From: Burkholderia singularis
Lineage (GTDB): Bacteria; Pseudomonadota; Gammaproteobacteria; Burkholderiales; Burkholderiaceae
DNA: 48,636 nt
Direction: 5' to 3'
Assembly (NCBI RefSeq): GCF_900176645.1
Contig: NZ_FXAN01000062.1
Span: 1-48,636 of the forward strand
The notes beneath the pieces were generated by a model. The model saw only the letters and a list, made by a program, of their open reading frames with translations, did no database searches and had not been told where the DNA came from. Shown piece after piece: positions 26,003 to 34,462 of this stretch; the first letter of the stretch is position 1; every line of letters starts with the position of its first letter. Made by a program: the position numbers and the translations under genes.

Positions 26003-27412
26003 GTGAACCACCTCGAGCCGCCTCAACGCGCGCTGCCGGCCGGCTTCATCGACGCGCTCGCCGCGCGCTTCGGCACGCGGATGTCGACGGGCGCCGCGGT
26101 GCGCGCCCACCACGGCCGCGACGAATCGCCATTCGATCCGCAATGGCCCGACGCCGTGGTATTCGCGCAAACGCTCGACGACGTGCGCGACGCCGTGCTG
26201 CTCTGCGCGCGCCATGACGTACCGCTGATTCCCTACGGCGCCGGCTCGTCGCTCGAAGGCCATCTGCTTGCCGTGCGCGGCGGCGTGTCGGTCGATTTGT
26301 CCGGGATGAACCGTGTGCTGTCGATTGACGCGGAAGACCTCACCGCGACCGTCGAGCCCGGCGTCACGCGCAATGCGCTGAATGCCGCGCTGCGCGATAC
26401 GGGCCTGTTCTTCCCGATCGATCCCGGTGCGGATGCCAGCCTCGGCGGCATGACCGCGACGCGCGCATCCGGCACGAACGCCGTGCGCTACGGCACGATG
26501 CGCGAGAACGTGTTGGGCTTGAGCGCGGTGCTCGCGGACGGCCGTGTCGTGAAAACCGGCACGCGCGCGCGCAAATCGGCGGCGGGCTACGATCTGACGC
26601 GGCTGTTCGTCGGCTCGGAGGGCACGCTCGGCGTCATCGTCGACGTCACGGTGCGGCTGCATCCGCAGCCCGAAGCGATTTCGGCGGCAGTCTGCGCGTT
26701 CCCGTCGATGGGCGCGGCGGTGCGCACCGTGATCGAAACGATCCAGATCGGCGTGCCGATCGCGCGCGTCGAGTTCGTCGACGCGCTCGCGATCCGCGCG
26801 ATCAATCGTGCCGCGCATCTCACGCTGGCCGAAGCGCCGACGCTCTTCTTCGAATTCCACGGCACCGAGGCGGGCGTGCGCGAGCAGGCGCAGCAAGTCG
26901 AGGCGCTCGCCGCGCAGCATGCCGGCTCGGACTTCGAATGGGCAACGCGCCCCGAGGACCGCACGCGCCTCTGGTCCGCGCGTCACCACGCCTACTTCTC
27001 GATGCTGCAACTCAAGCCCGGCTGCCGCGCGGTGACGACCGACGTGTGCGTGCCGATCTCGCAACTTGCCGCGTGCGTCGAGCAAATCGAGGCCGATCTG
27101 AACGCTTCGTCGCTGCTGTGCCCGATCGTCGGCCATGTCGGCGACGGCAACTTCCACGTGCTGATGCTCACCGATCCGGACAAGCCCGAAGAGTTCGCCG
27201 AGGCGGAGGCGCTGAACGACAGGCTCGTCGCGCGCGCGCTGCGCTTGGGGGGCACCTGTACGGGCGAGCACGGCGTCGGGCTGCACAAGATGCGGTTTCT
27301 TGCCGCCGAGCATGGCGAATGTGCGCTCGATGCGATGCGCGCGATCAAGCGCGCACTCGATCCGCGCAACCTGATGAATCCCGGCAAGATCTTCACGATG
27401 GACGACGCATGA
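26003..27412 (+). CDS. FAD-linked oxidase, D-lactate dehydrogenase-like
   Basis: 469-residue flavoprotein of the GlcD/DLD family. The start codon is GTG at 26003 (ATG at 26001 is immediately followed by a stop), with GGAG eight bases upstream. The FAD PCMH domain has IPYGAGSSLEGHLLAVRGGVSVDLSGMNRVL and ADASLGGMTATRASGTNAVRYGTMRENVLGL; the C-terminal part has HVGDGNFHVLML and GGTCTGEHGVGLHKMRFL, with the conserved histidines. It most resembles cytochrome-dependent D-lactate dehydrogenase (LDHD/Dld2), but D-2-hydroxyacid specificity cannot be fixed by eye. It lies 55 bases upstream of glcD, so it may be co-transcribed with the glycolate oxidase genes. Confidence 0.88.
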   Translation: MNHLEPPQRALPAGFIDALAARFGTRMSTGAAVRAHHGRDESPFDPQWPDAVVFAQTLDDVRDAVLLCARHDVPLIPYGAGSSLEGHLLAVRGGVSVDLSGMNRVLSIDAEDLTATVEPGVTRNALNAALRDTGLFFPIDPGADASLGGMTATRASGTNAVRYGTMRENVLGLSAVLADGRVVKTGTRARKSAAGYDLTRLFVGSEGTLGVIVDVTVRLHPQPEAISAAVCAFPSMGAAVRTVIETIQIGVPIARVEFVDALAIRAINRAAHLTLAEAPTLFFEFHGTEAGVREQAQQVEALAAQHAGSDFEWATRPEDRTRLWSARHHAYFSMLQLKPGCRAVTTDVCVPISQLAACVEQIEADLNASSLLCPIVGHVGDGNFHVLMLTDPDKPEEFAEAEALNDRLVARALRLGGTCTGEHGVGLHKMRFLAAEHGECALDAMRAIKRALDPRNLMNPGKIFTMDDA

Positions 27413-27467
27413 CGACAACGAACGCAAGCCGCCGCCCGATGCCGTCGTCCGATACCAAGGAGCAGAC

Positions 27468-28961
27468 ATGAACGCCCCCGACGCGCTGTCGGCCGAGTTG
27501 CGCACGCAGCGCCAGCGCGAAGTCGTGCAGGCGCTGATGGCCGTGCTGCCGACCCATTGCCTGCTGTACCGCGACGAGGACACCGCCGCATACGAATGCG
27601 ACGGCATGTCCGCCTACCGGCGGCTGCCGCTCGCCGTCGCGCTGCCGGAAACCGAATCGCAGGTGCAGCGCATCGTGCAGATCTGCCACCGGCTCGACGT
27701 GCCGATCGTGCCGCGCGGCGCGGGCACCAGCCTGTCCGGCGGCGCGCTGCCGATCACGCTCGGCGTCGTGCTGTCGCTCGCGCGGCTCACGAAGATTATC
27801 GAAGTCGATTCGTATGCGCGCACGGCAACCGTGCAGCCCGGCGTGCGCAATCTCGCGATCTCCGAGGCCGCCGCGCAATATGGGCTTTATTACGCGCCCG
27901 ATCCGTCGTCGCAGATCGCCTGCACGATCGGCGGCAATGTCGCGGAGAATTCGGGCGGCGTCCATTGTCTGAAGTACGGGCTCACCGTGCATAACGTGAT
28001 GCGCGTGCGCGGCGTGACGATCGACGGCGAAATCGTCGAATTCGGCTCGCTCGCGCTCGACACGCCAGGGTTCGATCTGCTCGCCGTGACCATCGGCAGC
28101 GAAGGCATGTTCGTCATCGTCACCGAGGTCACGGTCAAGCTGATCCCGAAACCTCAAACCGCGCAGCTCGTGATGGCGAGCTTCGACGACGTCGTCAAGG
28201 GCGGCGACGCGGTGGCGGCGATCATCGCGTCCGGCATCGTGCCGGCCGGCCTCGAAATGATGGACAAGCCCGCGACGCAGGCAGTCGAGGCGTTCACGCA
28301 AGCCGGCTACGATCTGGACGCCGCCGCGATCCTGCTATGCGAATCGGACGGCACGCCCGAGGAAGTGGCCGAGGAAATCATGCAAATGACCGCCGTGCTG
28401 CGCGAGCACGGCGCGACGCGCATCCAGGTGTCGCGTGGCGAGCGCGAGCGGCTGCGCTTCTGGTCCGGCCGCAAAAACGCGTTTCCGGCCGCGGGCCGCA
28501 TCTCGCCCGACTATTACTGCATGGACGGCACGGTGCCGCGCCGCGCGATCGGGCCGCTGCTCGCGCGCATCGAGCAGATGGAAGCGCGCTACGGGCTGCG
28601 TTGCATCAACGTGTTCCACGCGGGCGACGGCAACATGCATCCGCTGATTCTGTTCAACGCGAACGACCCCGGCGAGCTGCACCGCGCGGAGGCGTTCGGC
28701 GCGGACATCCTGGAGACCTGCGTCGAGCTGGGCGGCACGGTGACGGGCGAGCACGGCGTCGGCGTCGAGAAACTGAACGCGATGTGCGTGCAGTTCTCGC
28801 AAGCGGAACGCGACGCGTTCTTCGCGGTCAAGCGCGCGTTCGATCCACCCGGCCTGCTCAATCCCGACAAAGGCATTCCGATCCGCGCGCGCTGCGCGGA
28901 ATACGGGCGGCAGCACGTGCGCGGCGGGCTGTTGCCGCATCCCGAGCTGCCGCGCTTTTGA
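27468..28961 (+). CDS. glcD: Glycolate oxidase subunit GlcD
   Basis: 497-residue FAD subunit of the membrane-linked glycolate oxidase (glycolate to glyoxylate). An AAGGAG ribosome-binding site lies 5 bases before the ATG. FAD-binding: VPRGAGTSLSGGALPITLGVVLSLARLTKI and PSSQIACTIGGNVAENSGGVHCLKYGLTVHNV. C-terminal: INVFHAGDGNMHPLILF and GGTVTGEHGVGVEKL. Length agrees with GlcD (about 499). Together with glcE and glcF it should form the complete enzyme; no glcC regulator or glcB is in the window. Confidence 0.96.
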   Translation: MNAPDALSAELRTQRQREVVQALMAVLPTHCLLYRDEDTAAYECDGMSAYRRLPLAVALPETESQVQRIVQICHRLDVPIVPRGAGTSLSGGALPITLGVVLSLARLTKIIEVDSYARTATVQPGVRNLAISEAAAQYGLYYAPDPSSQIACTIGGNVAENSGGVHCLKYGLTVHNVMRVRGVTIDGEIVEFGSLALDTPGFDLLAVTIGSEGMFVIVTEVTVKLIPKPQTAQLVMASFDDVVKGGDAVAAIIASGIVPAGLEMMDKPATQAVEAFTQAGYDLDAAAILLCESDGTPEEVAEEIMQMTAVLREHGATRIQVSRGERERLRFWSGRKNAFPAAGRISPDYYCMDGTVPRRAIGPLLARIEQMEARYGLRCINVFHAGDGNMHPLILFNANDPGELHRAEAFGADILETCVELGGTVTGEHGVGVEKLNAMCVQFSQAERDAFFAVKRAFDPPGLLNPDKGIPIRARCAEYGRQHVRGGLLPHPELPRF

Positions 28962-28998
28962 CGGCGCGCGCGCGTGGCTGCCGGTCTTGCGTGGCTGG

Positions 28999-29122
28999 CC
29001 CGGCTTCCCGGCTTGCCGCTTGCCCGGCTTCCCGGCTTGCCGCTTGCCCGGCTTCCCGGCTTCCCGGCTTGCCGCTTGCCCGGCTTCCCGGCTTCCCGGC
29101 TTGCCGCTTGCCGCTTGCCCGG
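28999..29122. repeat. GC-rich minisatellite between glcD and glcE
   Basis: Built from an 8-bp theme (CCCGGCTT / GCCGCTTG). Two 24-bp units (28999-29022, 29023-29046) are followed by two 32-bp units (29047-29078, 29079-29110), each 32-mer being the 24-mer plus one extra CTTCCCGG, then a partial unit. The 300-base gap 28962-29261 holds nothing else except a -10-like TAGAAT at 29227-29232 near glcE. The tract is open in the glcE frame but has no family similarity there. Confidence 0.9.
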
Positions 29123-29261
29123 CCGGCAGTCGGCCGGCAGCCGGCTGGCCGCCGCAAGCCTTTGCGCCGGATGCAACGGGGAAGTTTCTAAGGGGTTCGC
29201 CCAACTGTACGATCGCAACAGCCCGGTAGAATCGACCGAACGATCAACGCACCGATACGCG

Positions 29262-30350
29262 ATGGAACAGGACGATATCGTCGCCGACTGGGCGGCGCGC
29301 ATCCGCGAGGCCGCGGCAAACCGCCAGGCGCTGCGAATCCGCGGCGGCGGCACGAAGGATTGGTATGGCCAGGCGCTCGACGGCGAGATTCTCGACACCC
29401 GCGCATACCAAGGCATCGTGTCGTATGACCCCGCCGAACTTGTCGTCACCGCGCGCACGGGCACGCCGCTTTGCGAGATCGAAGCGGCGCTCGGCGAATG
29501 CGGCCAAATGCTGCCGTTCGAGCCGCCCCACTTCGGCCGCGGCGCGACGATCGGCGGCGCGATCGCGACGGGCCTCGCCGGCCCGCGCCGCGCGAGCACC
29601 GGCGCGCCGCGCGATTTCATGCTCGGCGTCACGCTGCTCGACGGGCGCGGCGACGTGCTGCGATTCGGCGGGCAAGTGGTGAAGAACGTCGCGGGCTATG
29701 ACGTATCGCGGCTGATGGCGGGCGCGCTCGGCACGCTCGGCCTGATGCTCGAGGTGTCGATCAAGGTGTTGCCGCTGCCCGCCACCGAAGTCACGCTGAA
29801 GTTCGACATGAACGCGACCGACGCGGTTCGTAAGCTCAACGAATGGGCTGGCCGCCCGTTTCCGCTGTCCGCGAGCGCGTGGCGCTACGACACGCTGGTG
29901 CTGCGTCTGTCCGGCGCGCAAGCCGCGGTCAAGAGTGCGAAAACCGCGCTTGGCGGCGAAGCGGTGGACGCGGTCGAGGCCGAGCGTTTCTGGGAAGGGG
30001 TGCGCGAGCAGAGCGATCCGTTCTTCGCGTCGCTCGCGCCCGGCCATGCGCTATGGCGCTTGTCGCTGCCGTCGATCACCGAGCCGCTGCACCTGCCCGG
30101 CTTGCAAATGATGGAATGGGGCGGCGCGCAGCGCTGGTGGATCACCGACGCCGACGCGCAGACGGTGCGCATGAGCGCGAAACAGGCAGGCGGCCACGCG
30201 ACGCTGTTCCGCTCGAGCGGCAGCTACGACCGCAGCGCGGGCACCTTTACGCCGCTGCCCGCGCCGCTGATGAAAATCCATCGCGGCCTGAAGGCTGCAT
30301 TCGATCCGGCGCGCGTATTCAACCGCGGCCGGCTCTATTCCGATCTCTGA
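29262..30350 (+). CDS. glcE: Glycolate oxidase subunit GlcE
   Basis: 362-residue second FAD-binding subunit of glycolate oxidase. Start at 29262 (MEQDDIVADWAARIREA); the frame is open back to 28974 across the minisatellite but that part is repetitive. FAD motifs: LRIRGGGTKDWYG, VVTARTGTPLCEIEAALGECGQMLPFEPPHFGRGATIGGAIATGLAGPRR, GQVVKNVAGYDVSRLMAGALGTLGLMLEVSIKVLP, and the C-terminal HRGLKAAFDPARVFNRGRL. No good ribosome-binding site precedes the ATG. Followed seven bases later by glcF. Confidence 0.95.
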   Translation: MEQDDIVADWAARIREAAANRQALRIRGGGTKDWYGQALDGEILDTRAYQGIVSYDPAELVVTARTGTPLCEIEAALGECGQMLPFEPPHFGRGATIGGAIATGLAGPRRASTGAPRDFMLGVTLLDGRGDVLRFGGQVVKNVAGYDVSRLMAGALGTLGLMLEVSIKVLPLPATEVTLKFDMNATDAVRKLNEWAGRPFPLSASAWRYDTLVLRLSGAQAAVKSAKTALGGEAVDAVEAERFWEGVREQSDPFFASLAPGHALWRLSLPSITEPLHLPGLQMMEWGGAQRWWITDADAQTVRMSAKQAGGHATLFRSSGSYDRSAGTFTPLPAPLMKIHRGLKAAFDPARVFNRGRLYSDL

Positions 30351-30357
30351 GGCCGGC

Positions 30358-31584
30358 ATGCAGACGAATCTCGCCGAGTTCATCCGCGACACGCCCGATG
30401 GCGACGATGCCGATGCGATACTGCGCAAATGCGTGCACTGCGGCTTCTGCACCGCAACCTGCCCGACCTATCAAATGCTCGGCGACGAACTCGACGGCCC
30501 GCGCGGACGCATCTACCTGATCAAGCAGATGCTCGAAGGCGCGAGCGTCACGCGCAGCACGCAGCAGCACCTGGACCGCTGCCTCACGTGCCGCAGCTGC
30601 GAGACGACCTGCCCGTCGGGCGTGCAGTACGGCCGGCTCGTCGAGATCGGCCGCAAGATCGTCGAGACGAAGGTGCCCCGCACGCTGTCGCAACGGCTGC
30701 TGCGGCGCGCGCTCGCGAGCTTCGTGCCGAACGCGGCAGTGTTCGCGCCGATGATGCGGCTCGGCCAGCACGTGCGGCCGCTGCTGCCCAGGCGGCTGCG
30801 CGACAAGGTGCCGCCGCGCGCACGCCTGCTCGCGTGGCCGAGCGCGCCGCACGCGCGCAAGGTGTTGATGCTCGCCGGCTGCGTACAGCCGTCGATGATG
30901 CCGAACATCAATATCGCGACCGCGCGCGTGCTCGACGCGCTCGGCATTGAAACCGTCATCGCGCCCGAGGCTGGCTGCTGCGGCGCGATCCGGCTGCATC
31001 TGGGCTTTCACGACGAAGCGCTGCACGACGCGCGCCGCAATATCGACGCATGGTGGCCGCACGTCGAGCGCGGCGTCGAGGCGATCGTCATGAACGCGTC
31101 GGGGTGCGGCGCGACGGTGCTCGAATACGCGCACCTGCTGCGCGGCGACCCGGCGTATGCCGACAAGGCGCGCCGCATCGTCGAGCTGACGAAGGATCTT
31201 TCCGAGCTGCTCGGCAACTTCGAGCCCGAACTGGCCGCGCTCGCGCGGCGGCGCGGCATCCACACCGTCGCCTACCATCCGCCCTGCACGTTGCAGCATG
31301 GCCAGCAATTGCGCGGGCACGTCGAACGTCTGCTCGAGTCCCTGGGCATCGAAGTCCATTTGCCCGCCGACAGTCATCTATGCTGCGGCTCGGCCGGCAC
31401 CTACTCGCTCACGCAACCGTCGCTCGCTTACAAGCTGCGCAAACAGAAAATCGCGAAGCTGCAGGCAACCGAGCCGCAAATGATCGTATCGGCGAACATC
31501 GGCTGTATCGCGCATTTGCAAAGCGGTACGCAGGTGCCTGTCGTGCATTGGGTGCAACTCGTGGATACGCTGCTGCATGAATGA
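30358..31584 (+). CDS. glcF: Glycolate oxidase iron-sulfur subunit GlcF
   Basis: 408-residue electron-transfer subunit. Two [4Fe-4S] ferredoxin motifs: C25-x2-C28-x2-C31-x3-C35 (CVHCGFCTATCP) and C75-x2-C78-x2-C81-x3-C85 (CLTCRSCETTCP). They are followed by two CCG-type domains (AGCVQPSMMPNINIATARVLDALGIETVIAPEAGCCG and YHPPCTLQHGQQLRGHVERLL...LCCGSAG), as in heterodisulfide reductase-like subunits. Passes electrons from GlcD/GlcE flavins to the membrane quinone pool. Directly follows glcE. Confidence 0.96.
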   Translation: MQTNLAEFIRDTPDGDDADAILRKCVHCGFCTATCPTYQMLGDELDGPRGRIYLIKQMLEGASVTRSTQQHLDRCLTCRSCETTCPSGVQYGRLVEIGRKIVETKVPRTLSQRLLRRALASFVPNAAVFAPMMRLGQHVRPLLPRRLRDKVPPRARLLAWPSAPHARKVLMLAGCVQPSMMPNINIATARVLDALGIETVIAPEAGCCGAIRLHLGFHDEALHDARRNIDAWWPHVERGVEAIVMNASGCGATVLEYAHLLRGDPAYADKARRIVELTKDLSELLGNFEPELAALARRRGIHTVAYHPPCTLQHGQQLRGHVERLLESLGIEVHLPADSHLCCGSAGTYSLTQPSLAYKLRKQKIAKLQATEPQMIVSANIGCIAHLQSGTQVPVVHWVQLVDTLLHE

Positions 31585-31600
31585 GCGCGGGCGGAAACTC

Positions 31601-31677
31601 GTCATTCGTCATTCGTCATTCGTCATTCGTCATTCGTCATTCGTCATTCGTCATTCGTCATTCGTCATTCGTCATTC
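31601..31677. repeat. Perfect heptamer microsatellite (GTCATTC)x11
   Basis: Eleven uninterrupted copies of GTCATTC, beginning 16 bases after the glcF stop and ending 155 bases before the yggS-like ATG. No interruptions are seen, which suggests recent expansion and likely length variation among isolates. The interval 31585-31832 holds no other recognisable feature. Confidence 0.97.
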
Positions 31678-31832
31678 GCACGCAGTATCGATCATCTGAT
31701 CGCCGCCGACATGCGCATCCGGCAATCGCCGCCGCGCGTCGGCCCGCTGCGCCCGCATGTCCGTATAATTCCCGCATTCCCCGCGCGCCTCGGCACGCTG
31801 CCCGGCGCGCGCCACGTTCCGTTCGTTCTGCC

Positions 31833-32531
31833 ATGTCCGATCTCGCCTCCCGTCTCGCCTCCGTTCATCGCCGCATCGACAGCGCCGCGCGCGCGGCCGG
31901 CCGTGAGCCGGATTCGGTCACGCTCGTCGCCGTGTCGAAGACATTCCCCGCCGACGCCGTGCGCGCCGCGCATGCCGCCGGCCAGCGCGCATTCGGCGAG
32001 AACTACGTGCAGGAATCGATCGACAAGATCGACGCGCTCGCCGATTTGCGCGCCGCGCTCGAATGGCATTTCATCGGGCCGCTGCAATCGAACAAGACGC
32101 GCGCCGTCGCCGAGCGCTTCGACTGGGTGCATACGATCGACCGGCTGAAGATCGCCCAGCGCCTCGCGGAGCAGCGGCCCGCGCACCTGCCGCCGCTCAA
32201 CGTGTGCGTGCAGGTGAATATCAGCGGCGAGGCGTCGAAAAGCGGCGTGCCGCCCGACGATGCGGCCGCGCTCGCGCGCGCGGTCACCACGCTGCCCGCG
32301 CTGCGGCTGCGCGGCCTGATGGCGATTCCCGAGCCCGCCGGCGATTCCGACGCGCAGCGCGCGCCGCATCGCGCGCTGCGTGCGCTGTTCGAGCGGCTGC
32401 GCGCGGACGGGTTCGCACTCGATACGCTGTCGATGGGCATGTCGGCCGATCTCGAAGCCGCGGTCGCCGAAGGCGCGACGATCGTGCGGATCGGCACGGC
32501 GATCTTCGGTACGCGCGACTACTCGCACTGA
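31833..32531 (+). CDS. Pyridoxal phosphate homeostasis protein (YggS/PROSC family)
   Basis: 232-residue PLP-binding protein with an alanine-racemase-like barrel. Start at 31833 (MSDLASRLASVHRRIDSAARAAGREPDSVTLVAVSKTFP); PLP lysine is K36 in VAVSKTFP. Family signatures: FGENYVQESIDKIDAL, WHFIGPLQSNKTRAVAERFDWVHTID, CVQVNISGEASKSGV, and LSMGMSADLEAAVAEGATIVRIGTAIFG at the C-terminus. The upstream frame through the heptamer repeat is rejected as coding. The neighbouring proC is a conserved partner of this family in many bacteria. Confidence 0.95.
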   Translation: MSDLASRLASVHRRIDSAARAAGREPDSVTLVAVSKTFPADAVRAAHAAGQRAFGENYVQESIDKIDALADLRAALEWHFIGPLQSNKTRAVAERFDWVHTIDRLKIAQRLAEQRPAHLPPLNVCVQVNISGEASKSGVPPDDAAALARAVTTLPALRLRGLMAIPEPAGDSDAQRAPHRALRALFERLRADGFALDTLSMGMSADLEAAVAEGATIVRIGTAIFGTRDYSH

Positions 32532-32572
32532 ATCCGCCGCCTTTTTTTCTTTCTGTTACCGGCTCCATCATC

Positions 32573-33385
32573 ATGAAAATTGCATTCATCGGCGGCGGCA
32601 ATATGGCTGCTGCGCTGATCGGCGGACTCGTCAAACGCGGCGCCGTGGCGCCCGACCTGCTTGCAGTGGACGTCAACGAAGACGCGCGCCAGCGCGCGCA
32701 AGCCCAATTCGGCGTGCGCACGGCCGCCGCAATCGACGCCGCGCTCGCCGGCTACGACGCGATCGTGCTCGCGGTCAAGCCGCAAGTGCTCAAGGACGTC
32801 GCGGCCGCGCTCGCGCCGCACCTGTCGACGCAGTTGGTCATCAGCATCGCGGCCGGCATTCGCGGCGCGGACCTGTCGCGCTGGCTGGGCGGCTATGCGC
32901 GCGTGGTGCGCACGATGCCGAATACGCCGGCGCTCGTCGGCATGGGCGTGACGGGACTCGCCGCGCTACCGGGCGTCGACGCGGCGGGGCGCGAACTCGC
33001 CTCGAAGGTGCTCGGCGCGGTCGGCGAGACGATATGGTTCGACGACGAAGCGCGACTCGACGCGGTCACCGCGATTTCGGGCAGCGGCCCGGCCTACGTG
33101 TTCTACTTCATCGAAGCGCTGCAGGAAGCGGCGCGCCAGCTCGGAATGAACGACGAGCAAGGCCGCGCACTCGCCGTCGCGACGTTCACGGGCGCGGCGC
33201 AGCTTGCCGCGCAGTCCGGCGAGCCGGCGAGCGTGTTGCGTGAACGCGTGACCTCGAAGGGCGGCACGACGGCCGCCGCACTCGCATCGTTCGACGCGCA
33301 GGACGTCAAGCAGGCGATCGTGCGCGGCGTGCTCGCCGCGAATGCGCGCGCAAAGGAGATGGGAGACGAACTCGGCGGCGCGTGA
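32573..33385 (+). CDS. proC: Pyrroline-5-carboxylate reductase
   Basis: 270-residue final enzyme of proline synthesis. Start at 32573 (MKIAFIGGGNMAAALIGGLV), containing the Rossmann NADPH motif. Further signatures: VVRTMPNTPALVGMGVTGL and AISGSGPAYVFYFIEALQEAA, and near the end VTSKGGTTAAALASFDAQDVKQAI. It lies 41 bases after the yggS-like gene and shows a pyrimidine-rich rather than purine-rich leader. Convergent with the GIY-YIG-like gene. Confidence 0.96.
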   Translation: MKIAFIGGGNMAAALIGGLVKRGAVAPDLLAVDVNEDARQRAQAQFGVRTAAAIDAALAGYDAIVLAVKPQVLKDVAAALAPHLSTQLVISIAAGIRGADLSRWLGGYARVVRTMPNTPALVGMGVTGLAALPGVDAAGRELASKVLGAVGETIWFDDEARLDAVTAISGSGPAYVFYFIEALQEAARQLGMNDEQGRALAVATFTGAAQLAAQSGEPASVLRERVTSKGGTTAAALASFDAQDVKQAIVRGVLAANARAKEMGDELGGA

Positions 33386-33594
33386 TGCGTCGGCAGCGCC
33401 GGCGGGATGCGATGCGCATGCCGCGAGCCGCGCGCTCAGACGCTTGGCTCGCGGCGCCCCCCCGCAGTTCACCGGTGCGACACGTAATCGCCGCTCCGTT
33501 ACTCATCCAGTACGGGCCAAGACCGTCGATACGCGTCGCGCGCCGGCGCTGAAGGCGATTGCCCGCCACATTCGATGCGTGTGACAGCCGTTTA

Positions 33595-34131
33595 TCAAAG
33601 CTTTCCGCCGGCTTTGAGCCTATACGACTTGTTTTCTTCGGATTCGGTATCCGGAAACGGCACGAATTTGATTTCGATCGGATGCCTTCCCCGGTTCCTG
33701 ACGGAATGGGTTTTTCTGCTGTTCGTCATCTGGGTGTCGGGGTGCATCTCCGGGAACGCCCGGATCAACATGTGCTCGTAATCGTACGGATGGCCGTCGA
33801 GAAAAATGGTGGTGCGGTTGCCGTTATAGCGCTGCTCGTATTCCCATGCCGTCGCCCCGTGATTGTGGTATCGCACTGATCCGATATAAACCTGCGCGCC
33901 CCGGAGCGCGTCGCGCGGAATACACAGCTCGAAACAAGCGCCCTGCCGCTGCTGAAACCGTTTCCTGACGTCTTTCGACACGCCGACGTAAGCCTCATTC
34001 CCGTTTATCACCACGTAGATGCCGGGCTCACTCACGATTTCGTCTGGAATGCTGGTCGATTCGCCCGCGCGCTCCGGAATCATGCTTTCAAGCAGGGCGT
34101 AATAGTCCAGCACGTATTCGATAACGGCCAT
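33595..34131 (-). CDS. Stand-alone GIY-YIG nuclease-like protein, probably acquired
   Basis: 178-residue protein with the core of a GIY-YIG domain: GIY at 37-39 (EPGIYVVINGN), YVG at 48-50 (EAYVGVSKDVRKRFQQR) with Arg 56/58 in the position of the catalytic arginine, E119 in the metal-binding helix (DYEHMLIRAF) and N137 near the expected late asparagine. A GGAGGA ribosome-binding site precedes the ATG. The gene is visibly less GC-rich than its neighbours and has codons such as TAT, AAA and AAT that are rare around it, a sign of transfer. I do not recognise a specific subfamily; nuclease activity is predicted, not known. Confidence 0.75.
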   Translation of the reverse strand: MAVIEYVLDYYALLESMIPERAGESTSIPDEIVSEPGIYVVINGNEAYVGVSKDVRKRFQQRQGACFELCIPRDALRGAQVYIGSVRYHNHGATAWEYEQRYNGNRTTIFLDGHPYDYEHMLIRAFPEMHPDTQMTNSRKTHSVRNRGRHPIEIKFVPFPDTESEENKSYRLKAGGKL

Positions 34132-34462
34132 CTTGTGTCCTCCGTCCGATAGTCACATAGAGCTACCGTAGAAGGACGCGCATACTCGCCGGTTGTGAAA
34201 GCGCGCTCACCGGCGGCGCGGGATAATGTGGCGCGACGCCGCACAACCCCCCGTGGCGCGGGCACGGCGCGACGCGCACGCGGCCGTTCGCGCGTAGGCA
34301 CGGCTAACAGGCCGTCATCAACGACGCGTGTGCCACGCCGCGCGCAAAGCGTGAACAGCAAGCCGCGCCGCGCGGAACCGGGCCAGTGGCGCGACGGAGC
34401 CGCGTCGGGTTTCCTGTCCCATGCGCGTGCGCAGCCATATCCGACGCCGAACCCGCCCGCGC
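34132..34462. other. Non-coding spacer between GIY-YIG gene and phnM
   Basis: 331 bases between the start of the GIY-YIG-like gene and the end of phnM. Apart from the ribosome-binding site of the former and possible weak promoter sequences, I see no gene, RNA or repeat here. Base composition returns to the high-GC level of the backbone. Confidence 0.6.

Noticed and set aside
28974..29261. N-terminal extension of GlcE through the minisatellite
   Set aside because: Repetitive Leu/Pro/Ala/Arg sequence with no ribosome-binding site; family similarity begins at 29262.
31601..31677. CRISPR-like array
   Set aside because: Units are 7 bp, contiguous, with no spacers. It is a microsatellite.
31581..31832. 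N-terminal extension of the yggS-like protein through the heptamer repeat
   Set aside because: It starts inside the glcF stop region, encodes a repeat-derived SSFVIRH pattern and lacks similarity; the family start is at 31833.
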